A DNA stretch of 64,000 bases from Heterodera schachtii (Eukaryota; Nematoda; Chromadorea; Rhabditida; Heteroderidae): the NCBI GenBank assembly GCA_023374025.1, contig SIJG01000025.1:660765-724764 (forward strand), in the 5' to 3' direction. Below the pieces are notes generated by a model. The model was given only the letters and a program-made list of their open reading frames with translations. It ran no database searches and was not told the DNA's origin. The translations under genes were made by a program, and so were the position numbers. Positions within the stretch are counted from its first letter, which is position 1. Each line of letters starts with the position of its first letter. Shown piece by piece: positions 27,145 to 38,535 of the stretch.

Positions 27145-27245
27145 GCGGTCTTGGCTCTCGAGGAAATTTCTCGGAGTTTTTGGAGTCGAGTCGAGATGTC
27201 AATTCTCAGTCTCAGTTCTCGAGTATTGGAAAATAGCAACTCTCA
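27145..27245. repeat. TCTCGAGA-motif element, intergenic
   Basis: CTTGGCTCTCGAGGAAATTT, GAGTCGAGTCGAGATG and CTCAGTTCTCGAG repeats end in CTCTCAAGCAGGCCTA. Confidence 0.5.
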
Positions 27246-28004
27246 AGCAGGCCTAAAAATTACGCAGATTGACTTCGTATTTTATAAATTTGGATTTATG
27301 AATTACAATTATTTTAAAAATTTAAAAAATCAATTATTTTGTGGGTTAATAAATTTTTGTCAAGCTCTATGAATAAATTTTAAAAATGGTTCATGTGTAG
27401 TAGCCCTAATCTCTAAATCGCCACTCAATGGTTGTGTAATTGGGGTTGCTTAAGGTAGCAGCAGCAGAAGAAGCAGAAAGCGGCACTTTTTTTTGATCTC
27501 GTGTGTGTGTGTGTGTGTGTGTGTATGTGAGAAATGGGTTAAACGATGCTAATTAAAGGTTGCAATGAATTTAATTAAGGTCAGCAAAAAAAAAGACAAA
27601 TTTTGTTTAAATATTTTTTCAATTAAAATACATTTTTCCAACAGAATTATATAGAGAACCGAAAAAAATATGCAAAAAAAAAAAAACAAACATAAGTATA
27701 GAAAAGTATTTTTTAAAGTAAAATATTAATATTTATTAATTGCCATTTTTTTAATTTCCTTTTTTTAATTTCGCGCATCAGTCACTCATTTTTGGCACCT
27801 TTTGATTGGTGTTAATTTCCATCAAATTGATTTGCTTTGATTTTAAAAGCAGCGCTCATGAGTAAGAAACCGCAGCAAATAATTGGAATGTCGTCTTCTT
27901 CTTCCCATTCCCACCCACCATTTTGCTGGGTGGTTGAAGAAAGATTATTTGGTGACTGACTGACCTTCGTCGGGGGGGGGGGGGGGACATTAGAGCAGAG
28001 CAAC

Positions 28005-28390
28005 ACATTTTTACTGGCACTTTTTTGGATGGGTGCCGAAAGGGGCGACATACATAAGAATGATTTGATGGTAGGAATTCCATGGGTAACGAAAGTTTTG
28101 GATTTTTCCACCACCCGAAAAATTAGTTCTGGCACTTTTTTGGATGGGTGCCGAAAGTGGAAAGAAAGGAATGATTTTTGATGGTAAGAACTTCATGGGT
28201 AACAAAAGTTTTTGAGGATTTTTCCATCGAACAAAAAATTATTTCTGGCATTTTTTTTTGAATGGATGCCGAAAGGAGAGACAAAAGAGAAAGAAAGGAA
28301 ATGATTTGATGGTAGGAATGCCATAGGCAACGAAAACTTTAAAAGAAAATTGGCACTTTTTAAAGAAAAACTTAATGAAAAAATCAAAAG
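28005..28390. repeat. Tandem repeat of about 116 bp, three copies and a partial
   Basis: TGGCACTTTTTTGGATGGGT plus GCCGAAAGG occurs at about 28014, 28132 and 28246 (diverged), with GGTAACGAAAGTTTT in each unit and a remnant at 28351. The array follows a poly-G run at 27975-27988. Confidence 0.7.
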
Positions 28391-29231
28391 GATTAAAAAT
28401 TATTATACAAAATAATAATTAAAAGCGCAATATATGTATATTTTTTATTTGTACCCCTATACAAATTTTTGTTCTTTGGACTACTTAACTGTGCACTCAT
28501 CAGTTTTGGCCACGAAACTCAAAGTCATTTTGTGAGAATATTTTTGGTGAGTGGTTTGTGAAGAAGCCACCATTTGCTTTTGCAAAGAAGCATCAGGTCC
28601 ATTCAATGCTTAAGCATATGGGCCGAGACGAAGGCCGGGCGGGACGGGAAGGGGGTACCAACGGGCAAAAATTCTAAAAAAATGCAATAAATGGAATTTT
28701 CCCATTGATATACCCAACCAGGGATGATTTGATCCGGTCTCGATTCCCTAATTTCCAATTTTGGTGGTCGGCGGAATCCCGAATTTCCAACATTTTTGAG
28801 GGGTCGACATGCGCTTCCTTGTAATAGAGCTTTCCTATTTTTTTTTCTGGTGTACCTCGAAGCCCCTATCCCTAAGCCGCCCAAACCCCAACAAATCCCA
28901 GCACTGTCTCTGATTTTGAGTAGGTCGAAAATTTGTTTTAATGGGCTGCCCTTTTTATTGTATGAATTTATTTATCTTCTTCTTAGTGTGCTACACCCAT
29001 CTTATAAATGAAAGGTCACTTCTCTCATTCATTTGGACCGTTTTATTATTTATTTGTTTGCATTTGACCTCAAAGAGACTCTTTTATTATTCATCCGTTC
29101 CCTAATGCTCGATTTTTTTGTTGCAAGAGCCAAATTCGGGAAAAAGAAACCCCATTTTGGATTTCGGCTAATGAACATGTTAATTGGGTAAAGCCAGCAG
29201 ATTTCATTCTTGGGGTGAGGGGTTACTTAGT

Positions 29232-29345
29232 AGTGCTGTTCGAGAGTGTCTCGGTCGACTCGAGAAAGTCTCAGGTTTTCGAGTCTCGGTCTCGACTCGA
29301 GAAAGTCTCGGGTTTTTGGGTTTTCGGTCTGCAGTCTTGCAGTGC
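29232..29345. repeat. TCTCGAGA-motif element, intergenic
   Basis: It starts TAGTGCTGTTCGAGAGTG and repeats TCTCGGTCGACTCGAGAAAG twice. The TAGTGCTG start is the inverted form of the CAGCACTA end seen at 18748. Confidence 0.55.
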
Positions 29346-30397
29346 CCTTAATTGCAATTACGAAATCGAATTTGATCCATCGAAATGCCCAAAAATAAAA
29401 AGGGATCAGATAATGAGGATAAATGAGTTAAGCTTTTATAAAAAATTGATTTTTATTAAATGCACAATTTAATGGATGTGTGTTTTGGAATAATTTGAAT
29501 GATTGATGAGGACGAATGAATGAATGAATGAATGAATGAGTCAATTAGGCAGCAGTCCAAATTTTCCTCCTAAATGCGTTACATAATTGAGTAGTGAATG
29601 ATGAGTGCCGTCCGATTGGGCAAATTTTGCCCCAGGCAAATTTTGTATGATAAAAAAAAATTATAATTAGGTATAGTATGTTACTTTTTATCCTGAATTA
29701 GAACCACCCGAGGCTTTATTCTCAACCCCTACCCCTCAGAGTTTTGCTTACATTTTTTAAGGAATAAACTTGGATTAGAAAACCCTAAAAATTATTATTT
29801 CCCACCCCTTTTCCCTCCACTCTCTTCTATCAATCATAATAATCCAATCGTTTGTTGTACTCAAAATTTGCATAATTGGTTTTGTGGATGGGGCAAGAAG
29901 CATCAACAAGTGGTTTCTCGAGAGTGAAAAGTAAATCTTGTTAATTCGATGGCATTGAAATTCGCTAGAAACAGGGAATTCGTGGACTTAAAAATTATTG
30001 AAAAATAATTATTTTTAATTTATATATTTGTATGGCAGAGCCTAGCTCTAAAGAAAATTTGGGACTAAATTCCGCAGGAAGAACCGCAAATTTGAAATTT
30101 CTGGGACTCAATTGTATGACCATTAGTTTTCTGGGCTAATTTCAATTGACTCGGAAAAAATGACACAATTCGTGGTAAGTAAAATTTATCTTGGCTTTGT
30201 TAAAAAAAAAAAAATAGAGAATTCAAATTTAGTATAATAAAACACGTACAAAAATGGCTTTTTTCGAGATACCCGTCTGTCTGTTTGTGCTGACAACGAA
30301 GAAGTTCTATGAATACAAACAATAATAGAAGAGTGAAAATGAGTATTTGTGGCCCGGATTTGTTTGGATTTCTTTTTACAAAATCATCATTTCTTCT

Positions 30398-33300
30398 TCA
30401 CGGCACTTTGTGTTCATCGCCCCGTTTGTGCTCAAATTCGTAGTCCACGTGTAGAAAAGCGCGTTCAACATCTGCATGAAAAAAACGCATTAACAAGCAA
30501 AAAAAAAAAGTAGCAAAAATTTCAAAAAAAATTTTTAATTTTTGTGGAGGGGGAGAGGATTTTTTCTTTCAAATGGTATAAGCAAATTGCAATTTTGCAC
30601 AGACTCTGACAAAAAAAAAGGATGTTTTTGTAATCGGTGCCGATATAATAGTTTTTTTTTTGAGAAATTTTCTGGTGTACCTTAAAAAGTCGTCCAACAT
30701 TTCTGGATAATAAATTTCGTTTTCATGCAAATTAAGAGTTTTTTTTATTGTTCGATAGCTCTATTGTGTTTAAAATCATTGTGCTAAATTTTGAAAAATT
30801 AATTTTTCAAACATTTATGGACCCGACTTTTTTTTTGCAAACAAAAGGCTATGACTCTCAAAAACTCGTCCGGCAACACACATTTTGTCTCACAATTAGT
30901 TGGAATTTTCTTTTTTGTCCAATAAATAAATGTCCATTTTGGTTACCTGGCATTGATTCGATGGCATTTTGCAATGTTTCCGCAATGTCATGTGCTTCTT
31001 TGACGGACATGTGTTCATCAAGGCCAATGTGTACCTCAACCAGAAAACGCAAGCCAAAGTGATAGACGAGCACAGTGTCAATGAACTTAATTCGCGGGTC
31101 ATGGTCAATGCACACCTAAAAAAGGGTTGGGAAAATGGGAAGGGAAGTGTCTTACACACTCATAATTTCAGTTCAGTTACAAAATGCCATTTTTGTCCAA
31201 TCCCTCTGAAGGACGGTTGTACGTACCATGGAATATGCCGGCATGCCAGTTTTCGAACATTTTTAGGCATGAAATTAAGATTTCCCTTTTTTTGAGCCTT
31301 TTGGAATTTCAATTGCCGAAAAAACTTGTTGGTATGCCCTGGGAAAAAAGATCGTCGTCGGTTACACGCAATAATTGTAAGCCGAAATCCTGGGACCCAA
31401 GATTCGACGCGTTTTTTCGGCTGATCCAACCCGACTTTTTTTTGTCCTAATTCAAACGAACTTTTATTATCCGGTTAATGAACTCCGGCTTGGCTGACAG
31501 ACCACTCAGCTTTTTCAGATGCTCTTTGCCTGTATTATACCATGTAACAGCAATGTATCTGAAAAGCCGAATAAAAATGTGTAATTTTGATTATATTTTT
31601 TAAATAGCAGCCGCAGAAAAAAAAATTTTTTTTTCAGCGGACTTTAACAAAATCTTTTCAAAAATGGTCTTTTTTAGGGTTTTGTCAAATTAAAAAAAAA
31701 TCGGTGTCATCAGACGCCTCCAGGGAAAGGTTTAACAAGGTCTGTAAGAAAATTGAAAAACGAACACTGAGACAGCAATGGCGCCAATTGGGTCCAAATA
31801 AAGCCAAAATTTTTGTGCCCCAAAAGCACATAGCAAAGCAATTGAATTGGATAGACAATCGTTGCGATGGTCTTGGGCCAACACCAGCGAAGAAGAACTG
31901 TTTTTTACCCTGAAAATTGAAAAAATAAATGTGAGGAAACCAAGGAAAATTTAGGTTTTTCCCGAAATTCAGGAAGGGCATATTTGCAGCCCTTTAATCG
32001 GCTATACCATTTCAATAGGTCCTGTATCGAAATTTAAATTCGGATAACAATAAAACTGAGTTATACCCCAAAAACAGGGCAGTCTGTCGCCCAGCTAGCT
32101 GTCGGTTCACCAATTTTTCAAAAAAAAAAAAAAAAGAAAGATTTTTTTTGTAAATTTTTCGTTAAAAAAACATTCCGGGTTTTCGTTGGGGGGGGGGGGG
32201 TGAGCCGCTACTAATTAATACAATGTATTTGAGTACCTTCTGCAGAGGAGAAACAGTATCAGTTTAACCATCACTGTGGCCACCATAATCGCAATTGTTG
32301 GCCAATCCACTTGGGGATTGATGTCATTGTAGACAATTGAGTTTAAACTTTTGAGGATCATTTGAAGACTCGCCAACGCCATGATCACACTGACGATTAT
32401 CTGAACAACAACAATAGACAAATGGGAAAAACCTCATTTTAATGTGCGACAAAAATTTTTACGGAAAAAATTTATTGGAAAATAGGTAATACATTTGATG
32501 GTATGCCTCTTTTCAAAAAAATAAAAAATAAATTTTAAATAAGCCTTAAATTATGTGTCCGTCCTGGGCATGAATCTTACACCCACTCGATAAATCCGTA
32601 AGTCCTTACCCGAATTCGAATAAAATCATTTAAAAAAGATCATTTAAACAATTTTTTGGTTTGACTTTTTGTTCAAATTCAGGTCCACGGTACGGAATTG
32701 TCGAAATGGATGTCAGATTCATGAACAGAGCGACCTGGCAAAAATCTCCCAGGAAAATGGAAATTCACTAATGAAAATAGAGTTTTAACCGTCCATAAAT
32801 TTTTGCTAATTTACGTAAATTTTAACGAAATTTTTTTTTTAATTTTTCAATTACCCCCCCCCCCCCTCCACTTCGAAATTTATTTCAATGTAAGCAAGCA
32901 AAAAAAAAAAAAAACATAATTACCAAGGCCGCTGGTTCAAGCCGTGTTCTGCCAACCGGGTAAAGGTACGGATCCGGTGTTCTGATCGCTCTGCCAGCAA
33001 GCCAAATGACGAATCCGGATGTAATGTCGACAATCGAGTCGACCTGTGGGAACTTTTCAAATTTTGGCCACTTTCATTTATACTCTTGTAGTTTTCTGTT
33101 AGCACAAAGCATTTGGGTTCTGTTCTGTTACAAATTTACATACGCATCCAATCAACCATTAAATTTGAAATTTCGTATTTTTGTAAAGAATTTTTAAAAA
33201 TGGCACTTTTCCAGTTTTTGAGGCCCCAAAAAATTCCAAAGCGGGAACACACCCTTTGTTTTATTTTTTTCGCCATTAAGTCGTGATTGTTCATTGGGAG

Positions 33301-35494
33301 TTTTCGCGTGACATCATCAATTCAAACCAATTCCAAATCCCTTCTACCCTTTGAAATATGGTTGATCGGACACGAATGGTAAACAAACAAAAGGCATCCC
33401 AAACAAATTTGATTTTAGAAAATTTTTATATTAAATTATCAGATTTTTATTTTTAAATACAAAAAAAAAAAAAAAAAAATTTGTGCCACCAACTGCAAAA
33501 GTACATTAAAACACATGGATTCGTTTTGTTTTCGCGTACCAGTGAAGACATAATGGACAGCGAACCGGACAAATGGGATGCCAATGCCTTGGCCACTGTT
33601 AGTGTCAAATTGACAATCAAAGAAAGTAATGTGAGACGACGCGATGCACGTGCCGATTCAGAATTGTAAGAAGCGCTGGAAGCCTCGGACATTGCGAGAG
33701 AAGGGCAGTGCTGTGCAGCACAGTTACGCAAGCTTAAAACAGAAAAAAGGGGAAAGCATACATAAAAAAAATAGATAAACGTGACACTAAAACAATTTGT
33801 CATTATTCGGGGGGGGGGGGGCGGGGCTCAAGAGTTCCGATATCCATTTCTATAATCTGGATTCTTAATCGAAGTATATAAACATACTGAAAACATAAAA
33901 TATTTAGGCATTGGTCAACGGAGCGGGCCAGTTCCGTCTGAGCCAAGTTTACAGCATCATAACTTTTTTTTCTTTGTTGTGTTGCCAAATCCAACAAAGT
34001 TGGTATCCTTAGAATCGCTTAGAAATAGCTTATCAAAAGCTTCTAAACATGTAGAGCTTTCGAATGATGCCAAATTTATATGGCAAACTGAGAAAAAAGT
34101 TATAATGCTGTAAACTTAGCTCAGACGGAACTGACCCCTACCGTTGGTCAAAATGGAATGAAAAAAAAATTGCTCGAAAAAAAAAATTATTTTATTGGCA
34201 TTCAGTTTGTTCAAATATTTTCGAATGGACCATCGTTTTTTTTCGAAAAACCAAATTTTTTGAAATTCTTTGGTCATGCATTTTTTAAATGTTAATTTTC
34301 TCGAAATTTTTCAGAATAAGTTTGAGTTAGGCATATCCAATTTAATTTGGCTGTGCCAAAACGTTGCAGACAAATACAGACCTTCCCGCGGGTCGGATGA
34401 TCCGAACTTTGGGCAACGAAATTGTGCCATTTCCGACATTTTTCACACCCAGCGACAGAGGAGGCGGCTCCAACAGTCTGCTCACTGTTGAGTCGTCAAA
34501 CTCTTGCGCCGGTTCTTCGCCACCATTCTCGACTGAATGTTGGTCATTGAAATTAGCGGCACTGAAATTGCGTGAGTCCGAGCTGAGTGTTCGCCGAACA
34601 TCAAGCGAACAATTCGAATTCAGACGACGCTGCTGATAATTCTGGAACATTTGAGAAATGTTGGTCAATGTTCACTTGATTTGAATGGCTTCATCGGCGG
34701 ATTGGCATTTGACAATTTTTGAGATTTTATTGCTTGAATTTGTTCCGAAAAATTTAACGAACTAAATTTGTAAATTCCCGCTGGCATTTACCAAATTATT
34801 TAGCCCGGAATAAGACTGGATTCTGTTAGGGTTTTCTTAAGATAATAATTTTTGAAAAATGCATCCGGACCACAAGCCTGGAAAAAAAAGGATTTTTGAT
34901 CATGAGACCCTGCCCGGGTGCAATTCCCCCCGAGTGCTGGTCCGTAATTTTTCAAAATTTGTCTCGACTATTGTTCGAGTCCAGGTCAGGGATTCGAAAT
35001 TGGTCAAAATTAATGTCAGATCCGTGAACTTTGAAAAAAATTCCTTTGTTTTTATGCATTTGTGCCATATTTTTCTCAATTGTATGAGATTGGCACTGCT
35101 TCCATGTCCGAATTCATTAATTGTCCAGCCAATGTATAAATAGTGAGACAGGTTTTGGCCATTTCTGAACCTGAATCTGTTTGCTGTCTTGTTCAAAGTA
35201 TTCCACCAAGCTGCTCTGTTTTTGGTAGAATTTGTCAACCCGACGCCGTTTCGAATCGTAAAAAAGTGGTGGTCGTTTGATGGCATTTTCAGCAGTGGTC
35301 GGCACACATTTTGGGGATGACACCGGCATTTTTTTATTTGAAAAATTTCGTCCCGCGGCGACTAATTTTGTGCCCGCTGCTGACGAATTTGGCGAATCGG
35401 CATCGTTGTCACAATTGGTAGTGTTGCTGGTGTTGTAATTATTTGGACTTCCATTTTGGAGCAATTCCGAACACAATTCATTACATTGGGTCAT
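30398..35494 (-). CDS. Cation diffusion facilitator (CDF/SLC30-type) transporter, Mn-CDF-like, 495 aa
   Basis: Proton-coupled divalent metal exporter of membranes. Exons: 35494-35171, 34641-34382, 33675-33540, 33043-32924, 32400-32237, 31909-31766, 31558-31462, 31115-30947, 30471-30398; sum 1,488 nt with matching phases. A long polar N-terminus (about 200 aa, with a VDKFYQKQ block) precedes TM1 (LTLLSLIVNLTLTVAKALA). TM2 carries VDSIVDITSG, then RAIRTPDPYLYPVGRTRLEP. TM5 carries LAQDHRNDCLSN, then YLDPIGAIAVS. The cytosolic domain has TWYNTGKEHL, DHDPRIKFIDTV and FLVEVHIGLD, and the end reads VERAFLHVDYEFEH. Both metal sites are DxxxD (DSIVD and DHRND), the pattern tied to Mn-transporting CDFs rather than the HxxxD of Zn-CDFs. 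Substrate is inference. A splice acceptor lies 13 nt before the ATG. Confidence 0.9.
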
Positions 35495-35507
35495 TTTATT
35501 TGTTGCC

Positions 35508-35509
35508 CT
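35508..35509 (-). promoter_or_regulatory. Likely trans-splice acceptor of the CDF transporter mRNA
   Basis: CAATTTGTCAG ends 13 nt upstream of the transporter ATG. Confidence 0.5.
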
Positions 35510-36186
35510 GACAAATTGCCCAAGTTTAACGGCTTAGTATGTTGTCGTAGAAGTTTAATATATATTTTTTAAAAGCCTAAACATGCAAAAAGGGAAAATT
35601 AATTTACCTATTAGCCCAAATTAATTCAAATTAAAAAAAAAAATTTTTTTTAATAATTAATTTTAAATCAAATTAATTAACAAAGACTTTTCTTAATTGA
35701 ATGAAAATTAATTCCAAAATTTTTTTTAAATAATGAAAGTATTTTATCATAAAATGAATCTGTTAGTTTTCTGTTTATATTTGCTGAAAGATTCGTCCAA
35801 CTTTAAAAGCGCTTTGTGTTTGAATTGTTTGTGGTCCACATCGATAAGCATCTTTGTATTCATTGAAAGGAAGGAAGGCTTGTCTATTTTTGTTAACCAT
35901 TTAAATATAATTAAAAAGGGAAAGGAAGGGAAAGCACAGCGAATAAAATGGATCCAAAATTAGAATAATTACACTATTTATGTGTACATTTTTATTATTT
36001 GTTCAGAGAAATTTCACAAAAGAAAATTTGCTGTCATAATTAATTTGTATAAAAAAAGGTATTACATATAATGTATTTAATTGTATGTTAAATCAAATTC
36101 CTCTCTTTTTTCTCTTTTTTGAGAATTTCAAGGTGCAACTGGCCAATATACAATTGAATAGACGTATGTAGCAGAAGTTTAAACTA

Positions 36187-36355
36187 GTAGGGTGTCATGG
36201 GACCTGGAATTTTTTTTTTGGCAAAACCGGGACCGGGACTTGCCAGGACCTGAAAAGCCGGGACAGGGACCAGAAGGACTTCGATTTTCGTCCGGGACCT
36301 GGACCTAGGCTTTTCAAAAACCGGGGCCGGTACCCCGGAGGACCGGGAATTAAGC
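36187..36355. repeat. GGGACCTGG-motif element, intergenic
   Basis: Repeated ACCGGGACCGGGACTTG, GGGACAGGGACC and CCGGGACCTGGACCT motifs. A similar array is at 45242-45425. Confidence 0.5.
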
Positions 36356-36769
36356 AAAATTTGACACATACAAATAATTTTTTTTCCAAACACATACATA
36401 TAGATATTTTTGATTTTTTGTGGCGTAAGAAATTTGGAGGTCAGTCACAAATTGCTCCATGTAATTAATTATATTTTTCATTGGTGAGATTACAAATTAT
36501 TGAAAATTTTTGTGCAAAGGGAAAAAAAAACCCAAAAATGGGAGCAACTTTTTGATGGAAAATATCGCGTTAATTGCTCTGTGCAATTAGCGAAAAAGAT
36601 AAAAGAAAAGTCAATCAGCCGATTACATATTTTGCCCCCTATCCCCCGCCGGCGGCGGGGAGAACCATCCGAGCCGAGCACATTTTGCAAATCAATCGCC
36701 GACATTTGTTGCACCAGTCGGTGGCCCATTCAAACTGTATTCAAAACACAGACGAACGCCCCAATGCAA

Positions 36770-37370
36770 ACAGAAGGACAGAAGAGACAGAGGGAGGGCA
36801 GAGAAATAGGAAAACAGAAATAAAATGGAAGAGAAAGAAAGAAAAGAAAATAATAATGTGAAAAGAGACTGACAGAGGCTAGGACAGAGAAAGAAGAACG
36901 AGAAATAAAATGGAAGGGAAAGAAAGAAAAAGAGAAGAGACTGACAGAGAAAGAGAGCAGAGAAAGAGAAATGGAGAGGAAGAGAAAAGAAAGAAAGAAA
37001 AAATATCAAACAGAGGAAAAGCAGAGAAAGAATGAAATGAATGGGAAAAGAGACCGATAGAGGGAGGGCAGAGAAAGAAGAACGAGAAAGAAAGAGAGCA
37101 GAGAAAGAGAAATGGAGAGGAAGAGAAAGAGAAAGAAAGAAAAAAATGAAAATGAGACAGACAGAGGAATAGAGAAATAAAATGAAAGGGAAAGAAAGAA
37201 AAGAGAAAGAGACAGACAGAGGGAAAGCAGAGAAAGAATGAAATGAATGGGTAAAAGAGACAAAGAGGAAAAGAGAAATAAAATGGAAAAATTAAAAGTG
37301 AAAGAAAGAGGAAAAAGAGCAATTAAAAGAATGGAGAGAAAGAGAAAACTTTGGGAGAAAGAAGCAATGA
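36770..37370 (+). repeat. 600-bp purine tract (GAGAAAGA-rich)
   Basis: Almost only A and G on the plus strand, with irregular repeats of AGAGAAAGAGAAATGGAGAG and GGGAAAGAAAGAAAAGAG. It lies between the CDF gene and the small secreted gene. Long open frames on either strand here are compositional. Confidence 0.85.
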
Positions 37371-38535
37371 TAAATAGAATGTACAATTATAAATTATATG
37401 AATATAAAATCACGAAAGATGGCCATAAAATTACAAAAAAAAAAAACGGACAGAATTTTTTCAAATTGATGATAAATTCTCAACCTTTCTTAAAATTAGT
37501 TAAATTAAGCTTAAAATAAACTAAAAATTATGCCAAGCTAAAAACATGTTTTTCGTGCGTTTCAGGCCTCCCTCCCACAGTCCATGAAAAAAATATGCAT
37601 GAATATTGGTGGACACCGCCGGAATTTAGCAAAGGAAAATTGGACACCAAATCCCTATAAAAAGTAATAAATCCAGCAATTAGGTGAAAAATAAATTTGT
37701 GTAGGGTAAATGGATTAGTGGAGTACGGTATTTAGAGTGGATCAGCAGGCATCCCATAGGCACAATTATTGATCAAAATGTGCCAAAATTGCACAAAAAT
37801 TGGCACTTTATGATGATGATACATATTATATCCTTCTTCGGCTAATGATAAAAATAATTTTAAAATTCTTAATTATTTACGCTTATAAACAACATATATG
37901 TGCAGATAAACACAAAAATATTTTGGCCAATCCAAAATTTTTGTTTATTTATTATTTATTTTTATATCCATTAGTGTCCAATTTTCCAATGATGTCCATC
38001 CAATTTTCGGTGTCTAATTTACCGGAAGCCTGGCCTTGGGAGTGATTTTTTTTATTGAAAAACCTAGAAATTTCAGAAGAAAAAAAAAACTAAAATTTGC
38101 TTTTATTAAACATTTTTGAATTCGATTTTTAATAATTGAATTAGTTGGAAATTCTCTTTAAAGGATTTTTTTTTATTTTAAAAAAACCAAGAAAAGCTAA
38201 ATGAAAGTGAGCAGTCTGAATTGGTCAAAATTCCGAAATGTACACCAAATAATTAATGCATTGCCAAATTAAATTATTATTTTTTTGAAAATTTCCCGTC
38301 ATTAAAATTTCAATATCCTTCCATTCTCTTCTTCATCAACATTTCAATTATATTTAAACAAAATTTGCTGTTTTATTATGACGATTGTTTGGGACGGTTT
38401 TGAAGAGAATTGTGAAAAAAAAAAACATTTTCGGATTATGGGAAGAGATTCAGCGTGAATGAAACGACGGAAAAACAATTTTTCTCTTCATCATGCTCCA
38501 TATTTTGTTTTGTTTTTGATCATTCTTTGATCACA

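Larger units (their letters stand above)
26112..30397. other. Intergenic region between cadherin 5' end and CDF 3' end
   Basis: No supported gene. It holds the cadherin promoter region, a TCGTTTT-rich degenerate element near 26170-26330 (starting CAGGGCTGGACGAAA), C and G runs near 26871 and 26914, two TCTCGAGA elements, a (GT)n run near 27503 and the 116-bp tandem array. Confidence 0.6.
35511..38535. other. Intergenic region between CDF gene and small secreted gene
   Basis: No supported gene. AT-rich sequence, one GGGACCTGG element and the 600-bp purine tract. Confidence 0.6.

Noticed and set aside
36692..37386. Overlapping Phe/Ser/Leu-rich open frames on the minus strand
   Set aside because: They are translations of the purine tract; no splice signals or domain content.
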